From Sediminispirochaeta smaragdinae DSM 11293 (GTDB taxonomy: Bacteria > Spirochaetota > Spirochaetia > DSM-16054 > Sediminispirochaetaceae), in assembly GCF_000143985.1 (NCBI RefSeq), contig NC_014364.1, positions 1,860,001-1,924,000 on the forward strand: DNA of 64,000 nucleotides, in the 5' to 3' direction. The number at the start of each line of letters is the position of its first letter. The stretch's first letter is position 1. A program made the position numbers and the translations under genes. Positions 1 through 8,907 of the stretch are shown in pieces. The notes below the pieces were generated by a model. That model was not told the origin of the DNA. It did not search any database and was given only the letters and a program-made list of their open reading frames with translations.

Positions 1-573
1 CAGGAGCGCGATCGGATTGCAGGGGATGAGCAAAAGACGATTGCAGAAGAGGAGGCTGCCGCCCGCCAAAGGGCCGCCGGTGCAACTGCTCCGGGGTTTA
101 CCTTTATGCATGTACGGGAGGAAAACGGGATTATCCTTTCCTCAATGGTTATCTACGACTCTGAAAGCGGAAAAGAGCGGGGACGCTCCGCTGTCAATGC
201 CATTCGCGGTAGAAAAGTCTATCCTGTCTCGGGTGCTTATCTTGCCGTTGTCGGCATGGATGCCCCTCCCAAGGCTGTGAAGCTGATGCTCTTGAATAGT
301 GATGATCTTTCCGTGTCTTCGGAAAGTGAACAGCATCTCTACGGAGAAAGCTGGGTGTTGTTAGACAATCAGCGTGCATATGTGGTGGCATCCTTTGACG
401 GAATATGGAAGATAGCTGCCTTCGACAGTGGCAATCTGAGCTTGTTGGCACAGTCCGATGTTGAGGTTGACCCGAATACGGTCATTCAGAAAACAGGAAA
501 GAATATCATTGTAGAAAGCCGGGATGGATCACTTCTGAAGCTCGATCCCGAGGGCCTTTCCGTGGTTCAATAG
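1..573 (+). CDS. P83/100-like protein, C-terminal part (5' end outside window)
   Basis: The reading frame is open from base 1, so the start lies outside the window. The first ~33 visible residues are charged and alanine-rich (Q, E, R, A, D), as in the coiled-coil middle of the Borrelia P83/100 antigen family. The last ~155 residues form a beta-rich domain of repeated short units built around phrases such as YDSESGKE, LMLLNSDDLSV, AAFDSGNLSLL and LLKLDPEGLSVV, which is the layout of the P83/100 C-terminal domain. The family is spirochaete-specific and probably periplasmic or surface-associated; its biochemical role is not known. It converges on the ParB-domain gene, with a shared hairpin between them. 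Confidence 0.7.
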   Translation, partial: QERDRIAGDEQKTIAEEEAAARQRAAGATAPGFTFMHVREENGIILSSMVIYDSESGKERGRSAVNAIRGRKVYPVSGAYLAVVGMDAPPKAVKLMLLNSDDLSVSSESEQHLYGESWVLLDNQRAYVVASFDGIWKIAAFDSGNLSLLAQSDVEVDPNTVIQKTGKNIIVESRDGSLLKLDPEGLSVVQ

Positions 574-595
574 AAAAAGGGAACCGAAAAACATT

Positions 596-1045
596 TTACA
601 GGGGACGGTCCTGCTTTTTGTCAGGCCGTTTCCTTTTTTTCTTTCGTCCATCCCCACCGAAAAGCATGGAGAAGAATCTCTTAATTGCATTCCATATTCT
701 ACGGAACACGGAGGGATGTTTCAGTTTGTCGAGACGATTGTAGCCATCGGCAAGTTCATCGGCCGCAAGGCTTCGACGGTGGAGATTTTCCTCGATCTCA
801 AGCTCCAGCATCTGTATGTCCGTTTCGACATTGACAACCCTTGCTTCGATACTTCTCCAACCCAGGGCCTTTGCCGCCTCCAGGCGGCGGTGGCCAGCGA
901 TGAGCTCGCCGTCCTGGTTGACGACAATCGGATTCATAAGGCCGAAGGTCCTCAGGCTTTCCATAAGCGGTTTTAGATCTCCGAGTTCCTTTCTGATACG
1001 CTTTCCGATATAGATCTCTTCGATTTGCTTATTCATATTTCCCAT
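596..1045 (-). CDS. orphan ParB N-terminal-domain protein with basic tail
   Basis: The protein has 149 residues. Residues ~5-100 are a ParB/Spo0J N-terminal domain: an IEEIYIGKRIRK strand, the SLRTFGLMNPIVV segment, and the GELIAGHRRLEAAKALGW box with the nucleotide-binding GHRR motif, then the ENLHRRSL helix. There is no helix-turn-helix DNA-binding domain or dimerisation domain. The protein instead ends in an aromatic, amphipathic stretch (FRRIWNAIKRFFSMLF) and a Lys/Arg tail, which could bind membrane or nucleic acid. It starts 9 bases after the stop of the class A PBP and is probably co-transcribed with it. This is therefore not a standard chromosome-partition ParB. An alternative start is the ATG at 1036. 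Confidence 0.75.
   Translation of the reverse strand: MGNMNKQIEEIYIGKRIRKELGDLKPLMESLRTFGLMNPIVVNQDGELIAGHRRLEAAKALGWRSIEARVVNVETDIQMLELEIEENLHRRSLAADELADGYNRLDKLKHPSVFRRIWNAIKRFFSMLFGGDGRKKKRKRPDKKQDRPL
600..640 (+). terminator. Rho-independent terminator of the P83/100-like gene
   Basis: An ACGG(T)CCTG arm pairs with CAGGCCGT across an 8-nt loop, with one bulged T, and is followed by a run of seven T. It lies 27 bases after the stop of the plus-strand gene and overlaps the last codons of the minus-strand ParB-domain gene. Confidence 0.5.
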
Positions 1046-1054
1046 CCACTCAAC

Positions 1055-3547
1055 TTATTCAAGCAACGGATTGTAATCGGGGGTGTCGTTTCCTCCGCTT
1101 CCATCGTCGGAGAAATTGATGTCGGGAAGCGTTGAGCTGTCAAACAACGAGTCGCTTGTGTCTACATTAAAATCCTCGATGGTGAGAATATCTTGCAGAT
1201 TACCAACCAATTCCTTATCCCGCTCCTGTTCAAAACTATGTATGGGGCAAAGCTGTTTTGGTTCCGTACCCGCAATAAAAACCTCTTCAATGGTATGGTC
1301 GCATAGTTTCGTGGGCAGCATTCCCGATTCGGCACAAACCCTGACGGTTACGATGCCTGAGGGCCTTTCAAACTCCTTTGGTTCGAGCCCCGCATGGACC
1401 TTTTTCATATATTCAGCCCAGATCGGTCCTGCGGCAGTTGCACCGGTGATCTCACGACCAAGAGAGTTGCCGGGAGTATCGAATCCAAGCCAGACTGCGG
1501 TGGTTATGTAGGGGCTGAATCCCACGGTCCAGGCATCACCCCAGTTCTGGGTGGTTCCTGTTTTTCCCGCCATGGGCATGCCGTCGAATCCTCCCACGTT
1601 GATGCGCCTCCAACGCAGCGTTCCGAATTCAACGGTACTTTGGAGCAGGCTGACCATGATATAAGCGGCCTGAGGCGACATGATCTGGAGGTCCTTTCCC
1701 CGGTTTTTCTGCATTTCACGCAGCCGTTCTTTTTCCGGTTCAAGAATGGTATTACCGTTTCGGTCGAGAACCTGGGTAATGGCGATAGGCTCAATTCGTT
1801 TTCCATGATTGGGAAAGGTCGAAAAGGCCTGCACCATATTGATCGGAGCTACACTGGTGACACCAAGGCCGAGTGGATAGGAGCGGGGAAAGAGTACACG
1901 ATCCTCTTTCCTATCCTCCATGCCAAGTAGTTTACTTATTCGGTCGATGGCAGTTTCGAAGCCGACTCCCTCAAGCACCTGCAGACTGGGTACATTCATC
2001 GAGGTGGCAAGAGCATACCGCAAGAGAACCGATCCATCCCATGTCCCAAGATAATTAAGGGGTTGATAGGAATTCCCCATATCGTCGTAGAAAACGATGG
2101 GACCGTCATAAAGCCGTGTTGCGGGGGTAAACTTGCCCGAAGAGATCGCCGCAGAGTAGTAGAGAGGCTTGATGCTGGAGCCTGGTTGGACCTTTGCATC
2201 GACAGCCCGATTGTATTGCTTTGTTTCGAAATCACTTCCACCTACCATAGCGAGGATGTGTCCGTTTCGGTGATCCATGGAGATCAAGGCGCCTTCAATG
2301 AAGTTTTTCTTGATCCTCGATGACTCTTTTGTCCCGGCAAATCGTGCAACACTCATGATGTCATTGGAGCCGAACAATAGCGAAAGAGCCTCAAGGGGAG
2401 GCTGAAAGTTGGTGTAGAATGAATCTACAGCGGCTTTTTTCTGCTTTGCCCCGGCCACTTTCATATCTTCGAGATTAAAGGTGAGGGCAAGCAGATCCGC
2501 TATCGGGACATAAACGTCGTCGGCGATCGAAAGCCTTTTTCCTTTCAGCGTACGATATTTTTCATTGACATCCACGAAGGCCTTACTCATGATCTCATCG
2601 GCGATACGCTGATAGCCGAGATCAAGGGTGGTATGCACGATATAGCCGTCTTTGTTGATGTCGACAGCACCGTAGAGCATATCGTTGAGTTTTATACGTA
2701 CGTATTCCGAAAAATAGGGTGCCTTACTTTCATTGTCAAAGTAGGCGCTTGCAATATTCGAGCGGGAGAAATCGTAATTGTTCCAGTAATTCTGGAAAGA
2801 GACCTCGGCTTCCTCCCTCGTCGTAAAACCGTTGGCAACCATCTGGTCCAGAACATCTTTTTGTCTGCTTCTGGCCCGTTCGGGGTGATTAATAGGGCTG
2901 TACAGGGCTGGACTTGCAAGCTGTATGACGAGAATTGCCGATTCGGCGACGGTAAGCTCTTCAGCACTGTGGCCGAAGTAGAACCTGCTGGCCGCTTCCA
3001 CCCCATAGGCGTTATGTCCGAAATACATATCGTTGGCATACAGCTCGAGTATTTCATATTTTGTCAGATCCCGTTCAAGTTGGAAGGCATACCAAAGCTC
3101 TTTAAGTTTTCGAAAAATCGATATATCGGTCCTGTCGGCATAGTAGCGCCCGGCAACCTGCTGGGTAAGAGTACTGCCCCCCGAAAAGTAGCTACCGGTA
3201 AGAACATTCCATGCGGCCCGGGCTGTTCCCCGAAAACTGAAGCCATGGTGTTGGAAGAATGTAAGATCTTCCCGGCTGATCAGGGCAAGGATCAGCGTCT
3301 TCGGCAGTTTCGTGATGGGAACGATATCCCGCTTCTCATCGGAAAAGATCTCCGTGATGAGCTCCCCGTTACAATCTAGAATCTGAGTTGGAAGGGCAGG
3401 TTCAAAGTTTGTGAGGTCCCCTTTTATATCGGTATTGAAGGTCTGAGACAGGACAAAGCCCGTGGAAAAACCGACCACAAGTGAACACAATATTGTCAGC
3501 GCCATGATAATCTGGGCCTGAATTCGGCGTTTTCTGGAACGAATCAT
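1055..3547 (-). CDS. class A penicillin-binding protein (PBP1A-type)
   Basis: This is a bifunctional peptidoglycan synthase of 830 residues. One membrane anchor lies at residues ~10-35. A GT51 glycosyltransferase follows, with the REDLTFFQHHGF and GGSTLTQQ motifs and ELYANDMYFG. The transpeptidase has SSIKP (SxxK serine nucleophile), SMN (SxN) and KTGTTQ (KTG). The C-terminus is acidic and disordered. An upstream TTG at 3583 would add 12 residues, but that TTG is the start of a TTGACA -35 box, so I take the ATG at 3547. The ParB-domain gene follows after 9 bases. Confidence 0.92.
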   Translation of the reverse strand: MIRSRKRRIQAQIIMALTILCSLVVGFSTGFVLSQTFNTDIKGDLTNFEPALPTQILDCNGELITEIFSDEKRDIVPITKLPKTLILALISREDLTFFQHHGFSFRGTARAAWNVLTGSYFSGGSTLTQQVAGRYYADRTDISIFRKLKELWYAFQLERDLTKYEILELYANDMYFGHNAYGVEAASRFYFGHSAEELTVAESAILVIQLASPALYSPINHPERARSRQKDVLDQMVANGFTTREEAEVSFQNYWNNYDFSRSNIASAYFDNESKAPYFSEYVRIKLNDMLYGAVDINKDGYIVHTTLDLGYQRIADEIMSKAFVDVNEKYRTLKGKRLSIADDVYVPIADLLALTFNLEDMKVAGAKQKKAAVDSFYTNFQPPLEALSLLFGSNDIMSVARFAGTKESSRIKKNFIEGALISMDHRNGHILAMVGGSDFETKQYNRAVDAKVQPGSSIKPLYYSAAISSGKFTPATRLYDGPIVFYDDMGNSYQPLNYLGTWDGSVLLRYALATSMNVPSLQVLEGVGFETAIDRISKLLGMEDRKEDRVLFPRSYPLGLGVTSVAPINMVQAFSTFPNHGKRIEPIAITQVLDRNGNTILEPEKERLREMQKNRGKDLQIMSPQAAYIMVSLLQSTVEFGTLRWRRINVGGFDGMPMAGKTGTTQNWGDAWTVGFSPYITTAVWLGFDTPGNSLGREITGATAAGPIWAEYMKKVHAGLEPKEFERPSGIVTVRVCAESGMLPTKLCDHTIEEVFIAGTEPKQLCPIHSFEQERDKELVGNLQDILTIEDFNVDTSDSLFDSSTLPDINFSDDGSGGNDTPDYNPLLE

Positions 3548-3583
3548 AGCTGTTACAGTAGGGAGGAACGGCGGAGTTGTCAA
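3548..3583 (-). promoter_or_regulatory. sigma70-type promoter of the PBP gene, possibly leaderless
   Basis: On the minus strand TTGACA (3583-3578) is followed by a 17-nt spacer and TACTGT (3560-3555). The ATG lies 7 nt after the -10 box, where transcription itself would begin. No Shine-Dalgarno sequence precedes this ATG. Confidence 0.5.
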
Positions 3584-3621
3584 GGGAATGCCGAGGGGGG
3601 GGATGCCCTAACAAAACCCGA

Positions 3622-3652
3622 CAAAAAAAGGCCGATTCGGGGAGAATCGGCC
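3622..3652 (-). terminator. Rho-independent terminator of the Mla/M23/PEGA operon
   Basis: A perfect 9-bp stem, GGCCGATTC/GAATCGGCC, with a 5-nt loop is followed on the minus strand by seven T. It lies ~90 bases after the stop of the last gene of the operon. Confidence 0.88.
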
Positions 3653-3744
3653 AGGTGGTGTGCCGTCCGCAATGCATAGTAAACTGGGAGGGGAACTATA
3701 ACATTGCTTCCGACATTTTTATTATCGACTATGAAAGAGAAAAC

Positions 3745-4740
3745 TTAATGGTCTTCTATAAGAATATCAAAAAAGAGCTCAATATTGTAGTTTTTTCCGC
3801 CGTTTACGGTGAATTTTCTGCTTAGCTGATAGTCTCCGAACCTGAAAAGCACCACATGCTCTCCAGGAGAAATGGCAGTCTCTTCCCCAATCGGCTGATT
3901 AAGCTGTTTTCCGTCGATGAATACCACGGTACCTGTTGGTGCACTGATGGTATAATGACTTTCAAGAAGCTCGGGGGCTATTGTCAACTCCGTCGTTTCT
4001 CCCTTTGTGATGTTAAAGGTACGATTTTCCTCTGCAAAACCGTGAATATTCAAACGGAGAGTATGAAGGCCACTGCTGAGTTTGAGCTTTTCGGCCAATT
4101 CCTTCTCTGCATAGCGCTTATTATCGATCAAAAACTGTGTATCTTCTTCAATCGGTTTTTCGACGCCCTCGGGAAGCTCTATAGAGAGGGTGAGAAACCC
4201 TACATCCTCCAACAAAAGATCGGCCGAAATACCGATATCGGCACTGAGTAATTCCGAGGGAAGCCCTTTCATAATGGGGACAATCTGAAGAATCAGGGGA
4301 AAAGAGTCTATTGTGATCTTGTGATCGGGAAGAATAAGCCCCGGCCCTCCTTTCCCTATTTCATCACTAAGAGGCAAGCGAAAAAGGAGCTTACCGGAGG
4401 GGGGGAGAAGACCTTGATAGAGTAATGTACCCCGGAGTTGCTGCATCCCTTCGGTCGGAGCTGTGGAAAGTCCTCCATAGAGAGAAAGTGCAAAACTGTC
4501 CCTATAGCGGAGAAACGGTCTGGGAATCGTCAGCAGGACTTCCACTGACTTTGCAATGGGGTTTTTCACCGGATCAATGGCAACCAGTTCAAAGAGCCTG
4601 AAGTGGCCTTCCTCGCCCGGTGCAAGGGTAATAGTCAGCTCACCCCTTACCGTTTCCGCATATGCATCAAAGGAAATCAGCAAGAGTGAGAGAACCAATA
4701 TGACGGCAATGGGTGCTGTTCTGCTTGTCATCGTATTCAT
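3745..4740 (-). CDS. exported PEGA-domain protein
   Basis: The protein has 331 residues and an N-terminal signal peptide (hydrophobic IAVILVLSLLLISF, cleavage after AYA). The body is beta-rich and not recognised. Residues ~255-325 look like a PEGA domain (GTVVFIDGKQL, then SPGEHVVLFRFGDY and a terminal beta strand), a module common in spirochaete envelope proteins. The start ATG overlaps the stop of the M23 peptidase gene as ATGA, so the two are translationally coupled. It is the last gene before the terminator at 3622. Its role is probably structural in the periplasm or outer membrane; no enzymatic motif is visible. Confidence 0.65.
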   Translation of the reverse strand: MNTMTSRTAPIAVILVLSLLLISFDAYAETVRGELTITLAPGEEGHFRLFELVAIDPVKNPIAKSVEVLLTIPRPFLRYRDSFALSLYGGLSTAPTEGMQQLRGTLLYQGLLPPSGKLLFRLPLSDEIGKGGPGLILPDHKITIDSFPLILQIVPIMKGLPSELLSADIGISADLLLEDVGFLTLSIELPEGVEKPIEEDTQFLIDNKRYAEKELAEKLKLSSGLHTLRLNIHGFAEENRTFNITKGETTELTIAPELLESHYTISAPTGTVVFIDGKQLNQPIGEETAISPGEHVVLFRFGDYQLSRKFTVNGGKNYNIELFFDILIEDH

Positions 4741-5645
4741 TTAGAAATCTCCGGTAAGAGATTTTGGGGATCCCTGGCCATTCCTCCAAAGCGGATTTCA
4801 AAGTGAAGGTGAGGACCTGTCGACCTCCCGGTATTCCCTACGCTACCGACAATCATATCTAATCTTACGGGGCTTTTCAATTGGACATTGACGCTTTTCA
4901 GGTGACCGTACACCGTTTCATACCCTCCCTCGTGAGAGAGTATCACATAGTTTCCGAGCACACTATCGTAACCGGTCTGCTCAACGATACCGGAGCGTGC
5001 AGGCATAACAGGGGTTCCCTCGGGAACGGCAAGGTCTATTCCGTGATGGAAGCTTTGATCCCCGGTAAAGGGGTCGCGTCTCATCCCAAAACTACTTGTG
5101 AGAATCGACCGCCTTACCGGGAGCCTGAAGAGGATCCCCAGGAAATAGGCCCGCTGAAGAGCATTGAATCGCTTTTCCGGAAAGAAAAGGAAGGGGCAGG
5201 AGCTTCCATCTTTGCTTCTGATGAGAATGTGCATCCCTTCGGAAGCTTTTGCAAGCATTGCAACGGAGAGAATTTCAAGATCACTTTCGGCCTCTATCGC
5301 AAGAAACAGCCCGGGCTGATTCGGTATCAACAGTGGCTCATCCGGCAGGAGGGAGGAGTCATCGAGACGGTTAAGCGAGGCAAGGGTATCATAGGGGAGC
5401 GAGCATCGGGCGCTAAGCGAAAAAACATCTTCACCCTCCTGCGGGGTATAGCTAAAAAAAGCGAGAGGAGGACGCGCATCCCCCGTCGCATCGGCTCGGT
5501 AGGATGCCTCGATATCCTCCATCAATTGGGCATATAAAGGATCTCCCCTTTGAAGCGTCGTAATTTGTGGATAAGGTAAGGCGACAAGGGGAAACGTGGA
5601 GAGGATTATCAGCGTAAAAAAAAGCGATATTCCTTTTCTAATCAT
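4737..5645 (-). CDS. LysM-M23 family peptidoglycan endopeptidase
   Basis: The protein has 302 residues. A signal peptide covers residues 1-23. A LysM-like module lies at ~68-112 (EGEDVFSLSARCSLPYDTL, then LLPDEPLLIPN). A LytM/M23 metallopeptidase domain lies at ~195-300 with the zinc ligands in HHGIDLA (HxxxD) and HLHFE (HxH), plus the YDSVLGNYVILSHEGG and YGHLKS segments. It probably cleaves peptide cross-links of periplasmic murein or activates other hydrolases. Its ATG overlaps the stop of the upstream membrane-protein gene by one base (TAATG), and its own stop overlaps the next start (ATGA). Confidence 0.9.
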   Translation of the reverse strand: MIRKGISLFFTLIILSTFPLVALPYPQITTLQRGDPLYAQLMEDIEASYRADATGDARPPLAFFSYTPQEGEDVFSLSARCSLPYDTLASLNRLDDSSLLPDEPLLIPNQPGLFLAIEAESDLEILSVAMLAKASEGMHILIRSKDGSSCPFLFFPEKRFNALQRAYFLGILFRLPVRRSILTSSFGMRRDPFTGDQSFHHGIDLAVPEGTPVMPARSGIVEQTGYDSVLGNYVILSHEGGYETVYGHLKSVNVQLKSPVRLDMIVGSVGNTGRSTGPHLHFEIRFGGMARDPQNLLPEISK

Positions 5646-6079
5646 TAACTCCGTCCGGTTTTTACCCTTGTATCACTGAATAAAAGTCCTGCCATTCCAA
5701 GGGTGGGGAGGGCCGCAATGATTGCGGGAATGACCCTTGCTGAAGCAATAAAGCCTGCTACAAAGTAGAGGAGGACCAAGAGGAGAATAAGCTCTATGAT
5801 CTTTTGGGTGAAATGCTTCAGTTCCTCGCGAGACGTATCCGACAGCCTCCTTATCGCTTTCCAGATAAGATAGAGAGCTATCAAAGAGAGTACAGCAGTA
5901 GTATAGACGAGGGGATGCCGAGTGGCGACAAACCAAAGCGGGAAGGTAATAAGAAGCGCAAATAGTCCGATTCCCAGTAAAAAAACAAGAAATGAGACGA
6001 TAGTACGAAAAAGTCTGACGTAAAGGCCTAAGAACAGGGTTAGCCAATGTCGTTTTTGATTATTCGATCTCATCATCCG
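5645..6079 (-). CDS. small inner-membrane protein
   Basis: The frame is open further upstream, but the likely start is the ATG at 6079 inside the end of the TPR gene, preceded by AGAGG. This gives 144 residues. Three to four hydrophobic segments are visible (TIVSFLVFLLGIGLFALLI, LVYTTAVLSLIALYLIW, IIELILLLVLLYFVAGFIA and a weaker C-terminal one), with a basic N-terminus that should stay in the cytoplasm. I do not recognise a family. It sits between a TPR lipoprotein and the M23 peptidase in the Mla-type operon, so a role in envelope assembly is plausible but unproven. Confidence 0.65.
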   Translation of the reverse strand, partial: RMMRSNNQKRHWLTLFLGLYVRLFRTIVSFLVFLLGIGLFALLITFPLWFVATRHPLVYTTAVLSLIALYLIWKAIRRLSDTSREELKHFTQKIIELILLLVLLYFVAGFIASARVIPAIIAALPTLGMAGLLFSDTRVKTGRS

Positions 6080-7046
6080 ATCGTTTACCTCTTTGTTCAA
6101 GTTTCTGTGCGGCCGCTTCGTAGCGCGAAGCGTTCTCTTCATCTCCCAGCGCTTCGGCCAATGCCGACAGGCGATACAGGACCTCTATTGCCGAATCAAG
6201 ACGCTCCATCGCCTGATAGATCATGAAGCATTGGCTAAAGGATGTATAGGCTTCATCGTCGTCGTTTCGCTTTTCGGCAACTATAGCGATGGCGTAAAGG
6301 TCGTCGGCTATGGCGAGGCTGCGTTCCAAAGCTCTATCGATCAGCAGTGCTTCCTGAAGAAGTTCGTCAGCCTTCCCATACTGTCGGCCTGCACTGGCCA
6401 CCGAGGCAAGCATGTAAAGGTTGTTGGCCTCTTCTTCCCGAGCCTTCTCCCGGCGATTAATGGCAAGACTCAATGAGAGCAACTCTTCGGCTTTCTCCAA
6501 ATCCCCCTGCCGCCTCATCAAAACCCCACGATCGTGATAGACTACGGCGCGCTCTCTCGTATACTGTTTTCCGTCGGGCGGGAGGATTTCTGTAGCCTCC
6601 TGGAGCAGTATACCCGCTTTCTCCTCGTTATCGATTGCAAGGTAGAATTCTCCAAGGAGGATTTTCCCTCTGGCCTGTTTTCCGACAAGTTCCTCCTTTT
6701 CCGCAAGCATCAGACCATCGGAAAAGGCTTGTCTTGCCTCTTCAAACGCTTTCAACTCGAGATGACATCGTCCAATATCGAAATAACTATCAATGATACC
6801 CTCTCTGTTGTCGGCAAGAATCTGCTGATGAAGAGCATAGGAGAAGAAGGTTAAGGCATCCTTGTATCTGCCTTCGGTAAAATATTCCCTTCCGAAACTT
6901 GCGAAATCGGCTGCCTGAGCCTTTTTCCCCTTTGTCGGCGTCTGCTCCTTTGGCAACGACGAGCAGGCGGATAAAAGCAGTACCGCCGCAAGAAGAATAC
7001 TAAAAAGAAAACTACATGCGCGAATACCCTTGCCCCCTTCCATCAA
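6060..7046 (-). CDS. TPR-repeat lipoprotein
   Basis: The protein has 328 residues. A lipoprotein signal ends in the lipobox LSAC at ~25-28. The rest is tetratricopeptide repeats, with recognisable units such as GREYFTEGRYKDALTFFSYA, YFDIGRCHLELKAFEEARQA, YHDRGVLMRRQGDLEKAEEL and LLSLSLAINRREKA. It is a protein-interaction scaffold anchored to a membrane. Its ATG overlaps the MlaD-like stop (ATGA), so it is translated together with the lipid-transport genes. The C-terminal 20 bases also encode the start of the next membrane protein. Confidence 0.82.
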   Translation of the reverse strand: MMEGGKGIRACSFLFSILLAAVLLLSACSSLPKEQTPTKGKKAQAADFASFGREYFTEGRYKDALTFFSYALHQQILADNREGIIDSYFDIGRCHLELKAFEEARQAFSDGLMLAEKEELVGKQARGKILLGEFYLAIDNEEKAGILLQEATEILPPDGKQYTRERAVVYHDRGVLMRRQGDLEKAEELLSLSLAINRREKAREEEANNLYMLASVASAGRQYGKADELLQEALLIDRALERSLAIADDLYAIAIVAEKRNDDDEAYTSFSQCFMIYQAMERLDSAIEVLYRLSALAEALGDEENASRYEAAAQKLEQRGKRSDDEIE

Positions 7047-8059
7047 AACTCTCCGTCCCGCAAACCTCCAAAGGTTGTCGGCTGGGCGGTGGTTTTGGGG
7101 ATCCCTCCCCGAAGCAGGGGGTTGTTTTTCAACCCGGTAAGCACATCCTCGCCTTGGTTTATCGCATCGATGGTTTGGTCGAGCAGGGTGCTGATTTGCG
7201 GCTGTTTTTCATTGGCAAAGGCAAGAAGCATCCTAATTTCTTCGGCCGAAGAGGCAAGAGAATGAAGGATATTGCTCATCATTTTATAGAGTTCTTCATT
7301 ATCATTCAGTAATTTCGCCACCGATCCCTGCGGGTTAAGGAGCCTTGTAACAATACCTGTCGTATCCTTGAGACTTTCGGTAAGGGTTTCCACATTATCG
7401 AGAATGGAGCCGACCGGAACAACGGCACCGTCACTCATTGCTCTGACATTGGCGGCTATGGTGTCGGTCTCTCTGATAAGCGAACCAAGGGGAGCCTTGT
7501 TTTTTCCGTGTACCAGGTCGTCGATACTAACCAGAAGTGTATTCAGTGAATCGATTGTCGGCCCGATCCTAACCAATATATCGGAAACGGCGTCGCTTCC
7601 CTTGGGTATGGAGACTAAAGACTGAGCAACCAGCCTTTTACCTTCTTCCATATCAAGGGAAGGTATCATCGAATTCTCCGGCAGCGGCGGCCCCTGGCTC
7701 TTTCCCGGATAAAAAAGGAGTCCGCTACTGCCTATTCCCAGGGGATTGACCGCCAGCTCGAGAACGGAATTGGGGGTTACCTTTGAGTAATAGGTATCGA
7801 ATATATGAAAATCAATCATGACGGTATTGTCCTCAAGCAGGGTAACCGAATCCACAGCCCCTATCTTGAAGCCTTTCAACTTTATAGGCATACCGTTTGA
7901 AAGGTTGTTTCCCGATTCAAATCGGCTGGTAAAGTGATAATCTTTTGAAAACCAACGCTGGTTGATACCCATCAGAATCAGCAAGCCGGCGACTGCCAAC
8001 AACGCAAGAAGAACGAAAAAACCGACGACCTGTTCCGCAAAGCGGATGTGGAATTTCAT
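7043..8059 (-). CDS. MlaD-like MCE-domain lipid-transport protein
   Basis: The protein has 338 residues. One N-terminal transmembrane helix (VVGFFVLLALLAVAGLLIL) is followed by an MCE domain at ~37-115 with the family phrase LSNGMPIKLKGFKIGAVDSV. A long helical C-terminal part follows (residues ~140-300), as in MCE proteins that form a periplasmic ring or tube. MCE proteins work with MlaE permease and MlaF ATPase to move phospholipids between inner and outer membranes, and both are encoded immediately upstream. The stop overlaps the TPR lipoprotein start. Confidence 0.88.
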   Translation of the reverse strand: MKFHIRFAEQVVGFFVLLALLAVAGLLILMGINQRWFSKDYHFTSRFESGNNLSNGMPIKLKGFKIGAVDSVTLLEDNTVMIDFHIFDTYYSKVTPNSVLELAVNPLGIGSSGLLFYPGKSQGPPLPENSMIPSLDMEEGKRLVAQSLVSIPKGSDAVSDILVRIGPTIDSLNTLLVSIDDLVHGKNKAPLGSLIRETDTIAANVRAMSDGAVVPVGSILDNVETLTESLKDTTGIVTRLLNPQGSVAKLLNDNEELYKMMSNILHSLASSAEEIRMLLAFANEKQPQISTLLDQTIDAINQGEDVLTGLKNNPLLRGGIPKTTAQPTTFGGLRDGEF

Positions 8060-8113
8060 TCTGGTGTTACCCCCGAAGCCTTTCCGTCATACTACCTCTG
8101 CCTTCATTCGGTG

Positions 8114-8896
8114 TCAAACATCTTCAAGCAGGTTGAGGATATCGTCGTCATAGCTGGAAACATGTTCCAGAACCGAAGCTAAGACCCCTTTCGTTACGGG
8201 ATGATTGCTTCTTTTTACCACATTAAAGGGGCCGGATTCTACGATTTTTCCCCTGTCTATGATGAGCAAATGGTCGGCCAGAAGTGAGACGAGGTGTGAA
8301 GAGCCGCTGCTGATGATCATGGAGGTGCCCTCGATTTTCAGCTTTTTAAGCAATTCCAAAACCCTTGCCTCCGAAGCTGAATCAAGATTCAAAAGCGGCA
8401 TATCGATGAAAAGCAGCTTCGGATGTGAAACGATCGCCCGTGCAATACCGATCATCTTTTGTTCGCCGCCGGAAATCTGGCTGGGACGCCTTTCCGGCTT
8501 GTCCCGATACCCGACCTCGGCCATTGTTTCCAATACCTTCCCGGATAATTCTTCCCCAAATATATGCGGGAAATGTACCTTGAGAGGAAAGGCTACATTC
8601 TCAAAAACCGTTTGGTTTGCCCAGAGTGCGGCATCCTGAAAAATAAAACCGCTGTTTTTACGAAAGGCCTCTTCTTCCCCTCGCTTGAGTTGAAAAAAGC
8701 TTTTTTCATTGACTCTGACGACTCCCGAAGTGGGCGTGAGCAGACCAGCGGCAAGTTTCAGCAAGGTACTCTTACCGGAACCGGAGAAACCGAGAAGAAC
8801 CGTAACCGATCCGGGAGAAAAGACGTGATTGATCTCCGAAATAATCTCGGTATCTCCGCGCATCATACAGACCGAATCCAAGCTGATGGTATACAC
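8114..8896 (-). CDS. MlaF-like ABC ATP-binding protein with degenerate catalytic site
   Basis: The protein has 260 residues. Walker A is GFSGSGKST, the Q-loop is FIFQDAALW and the signature is QISGGEQK. The Walker B region reads LLFIDMPLLNLDS: the aspartate is kept, but the catalytic glutamate expected next (D-E-P) is methionine. The H-loop position, normally SHD or THD, reads MIISSGSSHL, so the switch histidine also appears lost. DNA at the Walker B site (GAT ATG CCG) confirms the Met codon. The gene sits 11 bases after MlaE and before MlaD, so it should energise lipid transport. Its hydrolysis is either unusual or weak, or it needs a second ATPase encoded elsewhere. Confidence 0.85.
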   Translation of the reverse strand: MYTISLDSVCMMRGDTEIISEINHVFSPGSVTVLLGFSGSGKSTLLKLAAGLLTPTSGVVRVNEKSFFQLKRGEEEAFRKNSGFIFQDAALWANQTVFENVAFPLKVHFPHIFGEELSGKVLETMAEVGYRDKPERRPSQISGGEQKMIGIARAIVSHPKLLFIDMPLLNLDSASEARVLELLKKLKIEGTSMIISSGSSHLVSLLADHLLIIDRGKIVESGPFNVVKRSNHPVTKGVLASVLEHVSSYDDDILNLLEDV

Positions 8897-8907
8897 TTGC
8901 GGCTTCC

